A DNA stretch of 64,000 bases from Nematostella vectensis (GCF_932526225.1 NC_064041.1:12172751-12236750); one strand, 5' to 3'; shown: positions 23,084 to 34,178, numbered from the stretch's first letter. The notes: generated by a model not told the origin, from the letters alone. A program made the numbers and translations.

Positions 23084-23857
23084 TTTCTTTTTCATTTTTT
23101 TTCTAAACTATAAAGAAAAAGTTAGTGCAGGTTGGTCATTGTCTAAGCTAAAGAAATCCCTCAGTTGTATGCGTTCTCAACTCGATCTATAGACAATTCA
23201 GGCATACTCAGCGACCGTATTGTAATCAAAATCGCGGTCGTAAACGTTCGCAAACGTTCAGCAGATTCAAGTAGAGTCATAATATTACAAGCGATCAGAT
23301 CAGTGGATTGTGAAAGCCTGTAAGAGCGTTAGTACTCGCATAGGAAATGTCTCTCAATGCAGTAAAATACTATGAGAGAAAGTGCGCAGTATTATCGCAT
23401 TGGTCGCGCGTTTACACCGCGAGTGAACACGAACATTACTCAGCTAGCATCTCATACAAGCTGAGATGCCATTCATAGCGTAAACCTTGTCCAAATAAAT
23501 GCTTTTCGAGATCATGTTTTCACTCACTATAATAAAGCGCGAAGGTTGCAAAGCAGCGCGCGTATTCCACTGTTCTATTTTAGTGACGAAACAGTCGCAC
23601 TGAACTTTCATCGCCGGTTAGCAGCAACTGATCAAAACACAGCTCACCTTCGCTCGTTTCATCGCAAAAACACCGCTAGAATGCAGACCAAACACGACTA
23701 AAGCCTCTGCCCACCATGACGGTAATGTGAGAGCAAGTTGTTCGCTATTAGAAGTTAGAAATTTTACAATAGTTGACTGATTACAAGCGGTGTGAAGTCC
23801 GTGCTTCACGAGTCGCTCGTTGTGATTGTGTTGTGATTACACTTGATTCGTATTGTT

Positions 23858-23894
<37 letters not shown>

Positions 23895-23900
23895 ATTATA

Positions 23901-23932
<32 letters not shown>

Positions 23933-24023
23933 GGGGTCAACCCAATCGAAGTGCAATGAGAGGGCCTCACCCTGAGAGGACCGCCTTGGTGATCACGGTA
24001 AACCTCCCGCGTCAGGTAAGTAT
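23858..24023 (-). ncRNA. U1: U1 snRNA gene, array A copy 14
   Basis: Complete; matches the reference copy. Confidence 0.96.
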
Positions 24024-24219
24024 GAGTTTATTTGGCGTCCCTGTACACCGACTGTCCCCGGCTGATTTCATCCTCCATGTGGGAACGGTGCATCGCGGTG
24101 ATTATGACCCGTCGTCTTAATGACGATCCTGTCTCTTATTGATCTCTCCCGCTATAGCTCGCATGAACAGCACGTAAATGATGCTCGAGGTGTTGCTTGA
24201 ATGTGTCTTCCCGAAAGGG

Positions 24220-24409
24220 AAGGGGGCCGTACTCGGAGGTAGTGCAATACCGAGACAACCCGTGGCTGGGACGCAGCAAGCCGCTTATTCCACAGCCAGT
24301 TTCCAAAAATCAGTTTAATATATGAGCTACTCAATGAGCAGCGTATCAGATATTAAGCTGATAAGAACAGATACTACACTTGATCTTAGCCAAAAGGCCG
24401 AGAAGCGAT
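24220..24409 (-). ncRNA. U2: U2 snRNA gene, array A copy 15
   Basis: Complete; matches the reference copy. Confidence 0.96.
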
Positions 24410-24666
24410 GCAGAATCTGGCTCGGACTACAGGGAGCGTTTATCATTCTAGGCCTCCGCCATGTGGGTGACGGACTCGGTTTTAGGCCCTTCTGCCTCCT
24501 AAGATCACATGTGATGATCAGTCATGAACGTAGTGCTATCACGTACGAGCAGTATTCGCTTGATACAGCGTCTTTGCGAGTGCAATGAGACATTTTTACC
24601 GCGCTAGTGCGTGCGTACGTTCTCACCGCACCGCTATAAAAGTCTAAAATATCACCGAGATCTTTC

Positions 24667-24694
24667 GTCTACGGCCATACCATCGAGAAAACAC

Positions 24695-24725
<31 letters not shown>

Positions 24726-24785
24726 GATTGGGCGCGGTTAGTACTTGGATGGGTGACCGCCTGGGAATACCGCGTGCTGTAGGCA
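24667..24785 (+). rRNA. 5S: 5S rRNA gene, array A copy 16
   Basis: Complete; matches the reference copy. Confidence 0.96.
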
Positions 24786-25559
24786 TTTCTTTTTCATTTT
24801 TTTTCTAAACTATAAAGAAAAAGTTAGTGCAGGTTGGTCATTGTCTAAGCTAAAGAAATCCCTCAGTTGTATGCGTTCTCAACTCGATCTATAGACAATT
24901 CAGGCATACTCAGCGACCGTATTGTAATCAAAATCGCGGTCGTAAACGTTCGCAAACGTTCAGCAGATTCAAGTAGAGTCATAATATTACAAGCGATCAG
25001 ATCAGTGGATTGTGAAAGCCTGTAAGAGCGTTAGTACTCGCATAGGAAATGTCTCTCAATGCAGTAAAATACTATGAGAGAAAGTGCGCAGTATTATCGC
25101 ATTGGTCGCGCGTTTACACCGCGAGTGAACACGAACATTACTCAGCTAGCATCTCATACAAGCTGAGATGCCATTCATAGCGTAAACCTTGTCCAAATAA
25201 ATGCTTTTCGAGATCATGTTTTCACTCACTATAATAAAGCGCGAAGGTTGCAAAGCAGCGCGCGTATTCCACTGTTCTATTTTAGTGACGAAACAGTCGC
25301 ACTGAACTTTCATCGCCGGTTAGCAACAACTGATCAAAACACAGCTCACCTTCGCTCGTTTCATCGCAAAAACACCGCTAGAATGCAGACCAAACACGAC
25401 TAAAGCCTCTGCCCACCATGACGGTAATGTGAGAGCAAGTTGTTCGCTATTAGAAGTTAGAAATTTTACAATAGTTGACTGATTACAAGCGGTGTGAAGT
25501 CCGTGCTTCACGAGTCGCTCGTTGTGATTGTGTTGTGATTACACTTGATTCGTATTGTT

Positions 25560-25596
<37 letters not shown>

Positions 25597-25602
25597 ATTA
25601 TA

Positions 25603-25634
<32 letters not shown>

Positions 25635-25725
25635 GGGGTCAACCCAATCGAAGTGCAATGAGAGGGCCTCACCCTGAGAGGACCGCCTTGGTGATCACGG
25701 TAAACCTCCCGCGTCAGGTAAGTAT
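25560..25725 (-). ncRNA. U1: U1 snRNA gene, array A copy 15
   Basis: Complete; matches the reference copy. Confidence 0.96.
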
Positions 25726-25921
25726 GAGTTTATTTGGCGTCCCTGTACACCGACTGTCCCCGGCTGATTTCATCCTCCATGTGGGAACGGTGCATCGCGG
25801 TGATTATGACCCGTCGTCTTAATGACGATCCTGTCTCTTATTGATCTCTCCCGCTATAGCTCGCATGAACAGCACGTAAATGATGCTCGAGGTGTTGCTT
25901 GAATGTGTCTTCCCGAAAGGG

Positions 25922-26111
25922 AAGGGGGCCGTACTCGGAGGTAGTGCAATACCGAGACAACCCGTGGCTGGGACGCAGCAAGCCGCTTATTCCACAGCCA
26001 GTTTCCAAAAATCAGTTTAATATATGAGCTACTCAATGAGCAGCGTATCAGATATTAAGCTGATAAGAACAGATACTACACTTGATCTTAGCCAAAAGGC
26101 CGAGAAGCGAT
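25922..26111 (-). ncRNA. U2: U2 snRNA gene, array A copy 16
   Basis: Complete; matches the reference copy. Confidence 0.96.
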
Positions 26112-26368
26112 GCAGAATCTGGCTCGGACTACAGGGAGCGTTTATCATTCTAGGCCTCCGCCATGTGGGTGACGGACTCGGTTTTAGGCCCTTCTGCCTC
26201 CTAAGATCACATGTGATGATCAGTCATGAACGTAGTGCTATCACGTACGAGCAGTATTCGCTTGATACAGCGTCTTTGCGAGTGCAATGAGACATTTTTA
26301 CCGCGCTAGTGCGTGCGTACGTTCTCACCGCACCGCTATAAAAGTCTAAAATATCACCGAGATCTTTC

Positions 26369-26396
26369 GTCTACGGCCATACCATCGAGAAAACAC

Positions 26397-26427
<31 letters not shown>

Positions 26428-26487
26428 GATTGGGCGCGGTTAGTACTTGGATGGGTGACCGCCTGGGAATACCGCGTGCTGTAGGCA
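26369..26487 (+). rRNA. 5S: 5S rRNA gene, array A copy 17
   Basis: Complete; matches the reference copy. Confidence 0.96.
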
Positions 26488-27261
26488 TTTCTTTTTCATT
26501 TTTTTTCTAAACTATAAAGAAAAAGTTAGTGCAGGTTGGTCATTGTCTAAGCTAAAGAAATCCCTCAGTTGTATGCGTTCTCAACTCGATCTATAGACAA
26601 TTCAGGCATACTCAGCGACCGTATTGTAATCAAAATCGCGGTCGTAAACGTTCGCAAACGTTCAGCAGATTCAAGTAGAGTCATAATATTACAAGCGATC
26701 AGATCAGTGGATTGTGAAAGCCTGTAAGAGCGTTAGTACTCGCATAGGAAATGTCTCTCAATGCAGTAAAATACTATGAGAGAAAGTGCGCAGTATTATC
26801 GCATTGGTCGCGCGTTTACACCGCGAGTGAACACGAACATTACTCAGCTAGCATCTCATACAAGCTGAGATGCCATTCATAGCGTAAACCTTGTCCAAAT
26901 AAATGCTTTTCGAGATCATGTTTTCACTCACTATAATAAAGCGCGAAGGTTGCAAAGCAGCGCGCGTATTCCACTGTTCTATTTTAGTGACGAAACAGTC
27001 GCACTGAACTTTCATCGCCGGTTAGCAACAACTGATCAAAACACAGCTCACCTTCGCTCGTTTCATCGCAAAAACACCGCTAGAATGCAGACCAAACACG
27101 ACTAAAGCCTCTGCCCACCATGACGGTAATGTGAGAGCAAGTTGTTCGCTATTAGAAGTTAGAAATTTTACAATAGTTGACTGATTACAAGCGGTGTGAA
27201 GTCCGTGCTTCACGAGTCGCTCGTTGTGATTGTGTTGTGATTACACTTGATTCGTATTGTT

Positions 27262-27298
<37 letters not shown>

Positions 27299-27304
27299 AT
27301 TATA

Positions 27305-27336
<32 letters not shown>

Positions 27337-27427
27337 GGGGTCAACCCAATCGAAGTGCAATGAGAGGGCCTCACCCTGAGAGGACCGCCTTGGTGATCAC
27401 GGTAAACCTCCCGCGTCAGGTAAGTAT
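27262..27427 (-). ncRNA. U1: U1 snRNA gene, array A copy 16
   Basis: Complete; matches the reference copy. Confidence 0.96.
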
Positions 27428-27623
27428 GAGTTTATTTGGCGTCCCTGTACACCGACTGTCCCCGGCTGATTTCATCCTCCATGTGGGAACGGTGCATCGC
27501 GGTGATTATGACCCGTCGTCTTAATGACGATCCTGTCTCTTATTGATCTCTCCCGCTATAGCTCGCATGAACAGCACGTAAATGATGCTCGAGGTGTTGC
27601 TTGAATGTGTCTTCCCGAAAGGG

Positions 27624-27813
27624 AAGGGGGCCGTACTCGGAGGTAGTGCAATACCGAGACAACCCGTGGCTGGGACGCAGCAAGCCGCTTATTCCACAGC
27701 CAGTTTCCAAAAATCAGTTTAATATATGAGCTACTCAATGAGCAGCGTATCAGATATTAAGCTGATAAGAACAGATACTACACTTGATCTTAGCCAAAAG
27801 GCCGAGAAGCGAT
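27624..27813 (-). ncRNA. U2: U2 snRNA gene, array A copy 17
   Basis: Complete; matches the reference copy. Confidence 0.96.
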
Positions 27814-28070
27814 GCAGAATCTGGCTCGGACTACAGGGAGCGTTTATCATTCTAGGCCTCCGCCATGTGGGTGACGGACTCGGTTTTAGGCCCTTCTGCC
27901 TCCTAAGATCACATGTGATGATCAGTCATGAACGTAGTGCTATCACGTACGAGCAGTATTCGCTTGATACAGCGTCTTTGCGAGTGCAATGAGACATTTT
28001 TACCGCGCTAGTGCGTGCGTACGTTCTCACCGCACCGCTATAAAAGTCTAAAATATCACCGAGATCTTTC

Positions 28071-28098
28071 GTCTACGGCCATACCATCGAGAAAACAC

Positions 28099-28129
<31 letters not shown>

Positions 28130-28189
28130 GATTGGGCGCGGTTAGTACTTGGATGGGTGACCGCCTGGGAATACCGCGTGCTGTAGGCA
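28071..28189 (+). rRNA. 5S: 5S rRNA gene, array A copy 18
   Basis: Complete; matches the reference copy. Confidence 0.96.
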
Positions 28190-28963
28190 TTTCTTTTTCA
28201 TTTTTTTTCTAAACTATAAAGAAAAAGTTAGTGCAGGTTGGTCATTGTCTAAGCTAAAGAAATCCCTCAGTTGTATGCGTTCTCAACTCGATCTATAGAC
28301 AATTCAGGCATACTCAGCGACCGTATTGTAATCAAAATCGCGGTCGTAAACGTTCGCAAACGTTCAGCAGATTCAAGTAGAGTCATAATATTACAAGCGA
28401 TCAGATCAGTGGATTGTGAAAGCCTGTAAGAGCGTTAGTACTCGCATAGGAAATGTCTCTCAATGCAGTAAAATACTATGAGAGAAAGTGCGCAGTATTA
28501 TCGCATTGGTCGCGCGTTTACACCGCGAGTGAACACGAACATTACTCAGCTAGCATCTCATACAAGCTGAGATGCCATTCATAGCGTAAACCTTGTCCAA
28601 ATAAATGCTTTTCGAGATCATGTTTTCACTCACTATAATAAAGCGCGAAGGTTGCAAAGCAGCGCGCGTATTCCACTGTTCTATTTTAGTGACGAAACAG
28701 TCGCACTGAACTTTCATCGCCGGTTAGCAACAACTGATCAAAACACAGCTCACCTTCGCTCGTTTCATCGCAAAAACACCGCTAGAATGCAGACCAAACA
28801 CGACTAAAGCCTCTGCCCACCATGACGGTAATGTGAGAGCAAGTTGTTCGCTATTAGAAGTTAGAAATTTTACAATAGTTGACTGATTACAAGCGGTGTG
28901 AAGTCCGTGCTTCACGAGTCGCTCGTTGTGATTGTGTTGTGATTACACTTGATTCGTATTGTT

Positions 28964-29000
<37 letters not shown>

Positions 29001-29006
29001 ATTATA

Positions 29007-29038
<32 letters not shown>

Positions 29039-29129
29039 GGGGTCAACCCAATCGAAGTGCAATGAGAGGGCCTCACCCTGAGAGGACCGCCTTGGTGATC
29101 ACGGTAAACCTCCCGCGTCAGGTAAGTAT
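28964..29129 (-). ncRNA. U1: U1 snRNA gene, array A copy 17
   Basis: Complete; matches the reference copy. Confidence 0.96.
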
Positions 29130-29325
29130 GAGTTTATTTGGCGTCCCTGTACACCGACTGTCCCCGGCTGATTTCATCCTCCATGTGGGAACGGTGCATC
29201 GCGGTGATTATGACCCGTCGTCTTAATGACGATCCTGTCTCTTATTGATCTCTCCCGCTATAGCTCGCATGAACAGCACGTAAATGATGCTCGAGGTGTT
29301 GCTTGAATGTGTCTTCCCGAAAGGG

Positions 29326-29515
29326 AAGGGGGCCGTACTCGGAGGTAGTGCAATACCGAGACAACCCGTGGCTGGGACGCAGCAAGCCGCTTATTCCACA
29401 GCCAGTTTCCAAAAATCAGTTTAATATATGAGCTACTCAATGAGCAGCGTATCAGATATTAAGCTGATAAGAACAGATACTACACTTGATCTTAGCCAAA
29501 AGGCCGAGAAGCGAT
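29326..29515 (-). ncRNA. U2: U2 snRNA gene, array A copy 18
   Basis: Complete; matches the reference copy. Confidence 0.96.
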
Positions 29516-29772
29516 GCAGAATCTGGCTCGGACTACAGGGAGCGTTTATCATTCTAGGCCTCCGCCATGTGGGTGACGGACTCGGTTTTAGGCCCTTCTG
29601 CCTCCTAAGATCACATGTGATGATCAGTCATGAACGTAGTGCTATCACGTACGAGCAGTATTCGCTTGATACAGCGTCTTTGCGAGTGCAATGAGACATT
29701 TTTACCGCGCTAGTGCGTGCGTACGTTCTCACCGCACCGCTATAAAAGTCTAAAATATCACCGAGATCTTTC

Positions 29773-29800
29773 GTCTACGGCCATACCATCGAGAAAACAC

Positions 29801-29831
<31 letters not shown>

Positions 29832-29891
29832 GATTGGGCGCGGTTAGTACTTGGATGGGTGACCGCCTGGGAATACCGCGTGCTGTAGGCA
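29773..29891 (+). rRNA. 5S: 5S rRNA gene, array A copy 19
   Basis: Complete; last + strand 5S before the orientation switch. Confidence 0.96.
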
Positions 29892-30665
29892 TTTCTTTTT
29901 CATTTTTTTTCTAAACTATAAAGAAAAAGTTAGTGCAGGTTGGTCATTGTCTAAGCTAAAGAAATCCCTCAGTTGTATGCGTTCTCAACTCGATCTATAG
30001 ACAATTCAGGCATACTCAGCGACCGTATTGTAATCAAAATCGCGGTCGTAAACGTTCGCAAACGTTCAGCAGATTCAAGTAGAGTCATAATATTACAAGC
30101 GATCAGATCAGTGGATTGTGAAAGCCTGTAAGAGCGTTAGTACTCGCATAGGAAATGTCTCTCAATGCAGTAAAATACTATGAGAGAAAGTGCGCAGTAT
30201 TATCGCATTGGTCGCGCGTTTACACCGCGAGTGAACACGAACATTACTCAGCTAGCATCTCATACAAGCTGAGATGCCATTCATAGCGTAAACCTTGTCC
30301 AAATAAATGCTTTTCGAGATCATGTTTTCACTCACTATAATAAAGCGCGAAGGTTGCAAAGCAGCGCGCGTATTCCACTGTTCTATTTTAGTGACGAAAC
30401 AGTCGCACTGAACTTTCATCGCCGGTTAGCAACAACTGATCAAAACACAGCTCACCTTCGCTCGTTTCATCGCAAAAACACCGCTAGAATGCAGACCAAA
30501 CACGACTAAAGCCTCTGCCCACCATGACGGTAATGTGAGAGCAAGTTGTTCGCTATTAGAAGTTAGAAATTTTACAATAGTTGACTGATTACAAGCGGTG
30601 TGAAGTCCGTGCTTCACGAGTCGCTCGTTGTGATTGTGTTGTGATTACACTTGATTCGTATTGTT

Positions 30666-30702
<37 letters not shown>

Positions 30703-30708
30703 ATTATA

Positions 30709-30740
<32 letters not shown>

Positions 30741-30831
30741 GGGGTCAACCCAATCGAAGTGCAATGAGAGGGCCTCACCCTGAGAGGACCGCCTTGGTGA
30801 TCACGGTAAACCTCCCGCGTCAGGTAAGTAT
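30666..30831 (-). ncRNA. U1: U1 snRNA gene, array A copy 18
   Basis: Complete; last U1 of array A. Confidence 0.96.
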
Positions 30832-31027
30832 GAGTTTATTTGGCGTCCCTGTACACCGACTGTCCCCGGCTGATTTCATCCTCCATGTGGGAACGGTGCA
30901 TCGCGGTGATTATGACCCGTCGTCTTAATGACGATCCTGTCTCTTATTGATCTCTCCCGCTATAGCTCGCATGAACAGCACGTAAATGATGCTCGAGGTG
31001 TTGCTTGAATGTGTCTTCCCGAAAGGG

Positions 31028-31146
31028 AAGGGGGCCGTACTCGGAGGTAGTGCAATACCGAGACAACCCGTGGCTGGGACGCAGCAAGCCGCTTATTCCA
31101 CAGCCAGTTTCCAAAAATCAGTTTAATATATGAGCTACTCAATGAG
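31028..31146 (-). ncRNA. U2: U2 snRNA gene, array A copy 19 (5' part lost in gap)
   Basis: Only nt 72-190 is present. The branch-site segment and promoter fall in the N gap where orientation switches. Confidence 0.94.
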
Positions 31147-31346
31147 NNNNNNNNNNNNNNNNNNNNNNNNNNNNNNNNNNNNNNNNNNNNNNNNNNNNNN
31201 NNNNNNNNNNNNNNNNNNNNNNNNNNNNNNNNNNNNNNNNNNNNNNNNNNNNNNNNNNNNNNNNNNNNNNNNNNNNNNNNNNNNNNNNNNNNNNNNNNNN
31301 NNNNNNNNNNNNNNNNNNNNNNNNNNNNNNNNNNNNNNNNNNNNNN
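31147..31346. other. Assembly gap (200 N) at the orientation switch
   Basis: Exactly 200 Ns between arrays of opposite orientation. The left side ends at U2 nucleotide 72 and the right side begins at U1 nucleotide 64. Both edges fall on the shared heptamer CTCATTG read in opposite directions. Confidence 0.97.
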
Positions 31347-31374
31347 CTCATTGCACTTCGATTGGGTTGACCCC

Positions 31375-31406
<32 letters not shown>

Positions 31407-31412
31407 TATAAT

Positions 31413-31449
<37 letters not shown>
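31347..31449 (+). ncRNA. U1: U1 snRNA gene, array B copy 1 (5' end lost in gap)
   Basis: Only U1 nt 64-166 is present, from the stem-loop 2 loop through the Sm site to stem-loop 4. The 5'-splice-site-pairing end and promoter lie in the N gap, so whether the real gene is complete is unknown. Confidence 0.95.
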
Positions 31450-32224
31450 AACAATACGAATCAAGTGTAATCACAACACAATCACAACGAGCGACTCGTG
31501 AAGCACGGACTTCACACCGCTTGTAATCAGTCAACTATTGTAAAATTTCTAACTTCTAATAGCGAACAACTTGCTCTCACATTACCGTCATGGTGGGCAG
31601 AGGCTTTAGTCGTGTTTGGTCTGCATTCTAGCGGTGTTTTTGCGATGAAACGAGCGAAGGTGAGCTGTGTTTTGATCAGTTGTTGCTAACCGGCGATGAA
31701 AGTTCAGTGCGACTGTTTCGTCACTAAAATAGAACAGTGGAATACGCGCGCTGCTTTGCAACCTTCGCGCTTTATTATAGTGAGTGAAAACATGATCTCG
31801 AAAAGCATTTATTTGGACAAGGTTTACGCTATGAATGGCATCTCAGCTTGTATGAGATGCTAGCTGAGTAATGTTCGTGTTCACTCGCGGTGTAAACGCG
31901 CGACCAATGCGATAATACTGCGCACTTTCTCTCATAGTATTTTACTGCATTGAGAGACATTTCCTATGCGAGTACTAACGCTCTTACAGGCTTTCACAAT
32001 CCACTGATCTGATCGCTTGTAATATTATGACTCTACTTGAATCTGCTGAACGTTTGCGAACGTTTACGACCGCGATTTTGATTACAATACGGTCGCTGAG
32101 TATGCCTGAATTGTCTATAGATCGAGTTGAGAACGCATACAACTGAGGGATTTCTTTAGCTTAGACAATGACCAACCTGCACTAACTTTTTCTTTATAGT
32201 TTAGAAAAAAAAATGAAAAAGAAA

Positions 32225-32284
32225 TGCCTACAGCACGCGGTATTCCCAGGCGGTCACCCATCCAAGTACTAACCGCGCCCAATC

Positions 32285-32315
<31 letters not shown>

Positions 32316-32343
32316 GTGTTTTCTCGATGGTATGGCCGTAGAC
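32225..32343 (-). rRNA. 5S: 5S rRNA gene, array B copy 1
   Basis: Complete and reversed relative to array A. Its 3' terminator tract has nine rather than eight T (A-run at 32205..32213 on +). It lies head-to-head with the U2 gene that carries the retrotransposon. Confidence 0.96.
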
Positions 32344-32536
32344 GAAAGATCTCGGTGATATTTTAGACTTTTATAGCGGTGCGGTGAGAACGTACGCACG
32401 CACTAGCGCGGTAAAAATGTCTCATTGCACTCGCAAAGACGCTGTATCAAGCGAATACTGCTCGTACGTGATAGCACTACGTTCATGACTGATCATCACA
32501 TGTGATCTTAGGAGGCAGAAGGGCCTAAAACCGAGT

Positions 32537-32551
32537 CCGTCACCCACATGG
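32537..32551 (+). promoter_or_regulatory. Candidate PSE of the retrotransposon-bearing U2
   Basis: Intact copy of the U2 upstream element, 50-64 bp before the interrupted U2. It is the nearest recognisable promoter element upstream of the retrotransposon and points into it. Confidence 0.6.
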
Positions 32552-32600
32552 CGGAGGCCTAGAATGATAAACGCTCCCTGTAGTCCGAGCCAGATTCTGC

Positions 32601-32650
32601 ATCGCTTCTCGGCCTTTTGGCTAAGATCAAGTGTAGTATCTGTTCTTATC
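32601..32650 (+). pseudogene. U2: U2 snRNA gene, 5' part (nt 1-50), broken by retrotransposon
   Basis: Carries the U2 5' end and the branch-site pairing segment, with an intact upstream promoter region (candidate PSE at 32537..32551). It stops in the 5' strand of stem-loop IIa, where retrotransposon sequence begins. It cannot make U2 because the Sm site and 3' stem-loops are 5.5 kb away. Any transcript from this promoter would enter the retrotransposon in its sense direction. Confidence 0.96.
32635..32650 (+). repeat. Target-site duplication, left copy
   Basis: AGTATCTGTTCTTATC, U2 nt 35-50, identical to 38196..38211. It implies a bottom-strand nick opposite U2 nt 34/35 and a top-strand cut after nt 50. 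The first A could instead belong to the element tail, giving 15 bp. Confidence 0.93.
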
Positions 32651-32906
32651 GACCGAAGACGAGTGTAAGCCTCGGGTTTGAAGGTTAGATAAGAATAGAC
32701 GAGGGTCTTCTCGTATAAGCGCCCTCGGCGTGGGAAAACCCGGATTACGTAATCACGTAAACACGTGTTTCGTTCTCTGGGAATTTCCACGGTATAACGC
32801 TTGATCTAGAGAAACCTGCTAGCACCAGGGCTTAGCAGGACCGCGCCCACAGCTTGGGAACGCCTCTAGAACACGTCCTGACCACGCCCTGACCACGCCC
32901 ACCAAA
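32651..32906 (+). other. Retrotransposon 5' UTR
   Basis: 256 bp before ORF1. It has a hairpin-forming pair CGAGGG (32700..32705) and CCCTCG (32722..32727), and ends in repeated GACCACGCCC motifs that resemble CACCC/GC-box sites. It may contain an internal promoter, as L1-type elements do, but none can be shown. No HDV-like ribozyme was convincingly folded. Confidence 0.6.
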
Positions 32907-34175
32907 ATGGTTCCTCCAACGGAAAACGACATGGACACGCCCACGGACACGCCCACGGACACGCCCAAAGCCACGCCCACTGGAAAGACTATGTCTTACA
33001 GGGAGGCCGCTTTACAACAGCGAAAACCAACCGTCTTTCGGTCTTTCGCAGCCCTGCGGACAGTATGTCTGCGATACGACAGCACACCAGTCTCTGCGGC
33101 GGAGGTCCTGCGCGCCTTCCTGGGGACAGAAACCGCCGACATTGTCGGCACCGCCCAGGTGGTCTCTGGCCTAGAGGTCACCTTCAAAACCGAGCAGTCA
33201 GCTGTTCTCGCTGCCTCTCGAGGCCTCGACGTCGGCGGCCGCCACTACCAACTCGCCCCAGTCTCCGTGCGCAGAACGGCAGTCTCCGTATTTGTGCCTG
33301 TTGAGTTCCCGGATGACACCTTCCGCGACTTGATGACCAGATACGGAGACCTACACTCTATTTCGCGGCTTCATCACAAAGAGCCCGACCTGGCTGCTTT
33401 CGAAAATGGATGCCGCCTTGTCCTGTACGACAAGTTACTCCGTGACCTGCCAGCCCGCCTAACAACAAACGGAGCCTCTCTGAGCTTCAAATATACTGGG
33501 CAACCTCAGAGTTGCCTAAGATGCTCAGAGATAGGCCACGGTGTGAAAGAATGCACCAAACCGCGCCGACGCCCTCATCGCCGTCGTCGAGAAGAACTCA
33601 CCACCGAACAGGAGCGCATGCAGTGCGCGCAGGAGGAGGAGACACTCCCACCACTATCGCCGGATCTGCCGCTACCGACAGAGACGGCCTCTGACCGCGA
33701 AAAGGACCAGGACGAGGCAGCTGCCCCCGCAACAGCGCAAGAGCACACAATCTCCGCGGATTCCCTTATACCAACAGAGTCCTCCCCAAAGACCGGCACC
33801 GAGGAACCCTCCCCGAAGACCGGAGAGAAAAGACCACCCGGTCTTCACTTAACGGACTCTCCCCCGCGAAAGGAAAGTCGAGCTGGAAGTCGAGCTGAAA
33901 ACGAGCGGGCTTTCGTTAAAGATCTCAAATCAGACGCCCGCAGAATCGCTGGAGTGGACTCAAGCTCCCGACTGGACGCACTCGCCCTCTTTCTCCAGCA
34001 CAAGCACGGTGATTACACGCACCAAAAGCTGCGACTCGCTGGACACGCAGCACAGAGCGAACTCCGCACCCGATGGGAGAACATGAAGGGGGAGCAGCGT
34101 GCTAAACAGCTGTTTGACAAGCTCTACCGCCAACATTTCCAATACCTCTACGAGGGTAAAGATGTGCATCATTAA
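32907..34175 (+). CDS. Retrotransposon ORF1 protein (RNA-binding, CCHC zinc knuckle)
   Basis: 422 aa. In Tx1/L1-type elements ORF1 is a nucleic-acid-binding protein that packages the element RNA into an RNP. Start chosen at 32907 because the context ccaaaATGG has A at -3 and G at +4. Residues ~10-25 are a (D/A)TP(T/K) repeat from a 12-bp DNA repeat. Residues ~50-200 look like an RRM-like region of the type seen in fish and amphibian Tx1 ORF1 and ZCCHC3-like proteins, ending GQPQSC. The knuckle is C203-x2-C206-x4-H211-x4-C216, followed by a basic patch (PRRRPHRRRR), a Pro/Glu/Ser-rich linker (~231-320) and a charged, probably helical C-terminus. The RRM assignment is from general resemblance. 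ORF2 follows in another frame. Confidence 0.9.
   Translation: MVPPTENDMDTPTDTPTDTPKATPTGKTMSYREAALQQRKPTVFRSFAALRTVCLRYDSTPVSAAEVLRAFLGTETADIVGTAQVVSGLEVTFKTEQSAVLAASRGLDVGGRHYQLAPVSVRRTAVSVFVPVEFPDDTFRDLMTRYGDLHSISRLHHKEPDLAAFENGCRLVLYDKLLRDLPARLTTNGASLSFKYTGQPQSCLRCSEIGHGVKECTKPRRRPHRRRREELTTEQERMQCAQEEETLPPLSPDLPLPTETASDREKDQDEAAAPATAQEHTISADSLIPTESSPKTGTEEPSPKTGEKRPPGLHLTDSPPRKESRAGSRAENERAFVKDLKSDARRIAGVDSSSRLDALALFLQHKHGDYTHQKLRLAGHAAQSELRTRWENMKGEQRAKQLFDKLYRQHFQYLYEGKDVHH
32934..32981 (+). repeat. Four 12-bp tandem repeats in ORF1
   Basis: Three GACACGCCC-type units and a diverged fourth (GCCACGCCCACT), in frame, encode (D/A)TP(T/K). Related GACCACGCCC copies just upstream in the 5' UTR suggest the repeat spans the start codon. 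Confidence 0.85.
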
Positions 34176-34178
34176 TCT

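Larger units (their letters stand above)
1..31146 (+). repeat. Array A: tandem 5S-U1-U2 units, 5S on +
   Basis: Head-to-tail copies of one unit with a period of 1,702 bp, seen by direct reading and by exact recurrence of the same landmarks. Order on + is 5S (+), ~750-bp spacer, U1 (-), ~196 bp, U2 (-), 257 bp, next 5S. One unit is 1,701 bp because of a one-base deletion in its U2. The array begins inside a 5S gene at the window edge and is broken by 200 Ns at 10453. No protein-coding gene is supported anywhere in it. Confidence 0.98.

Noticed and set aside
32651-32740. HDV-like self-cleaving ribozyme at the element 5' end
   Set aside because: A hairpin exists, but I could not assemble the nested double pseudoknot or place a catalytic C.
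32422-32790. 122-aa ORF across the U2/retrotransposon junction
   Set aside because: It is the recurring 88-aa antisense U2 ORF extended by chance into the element's 5' UTR.
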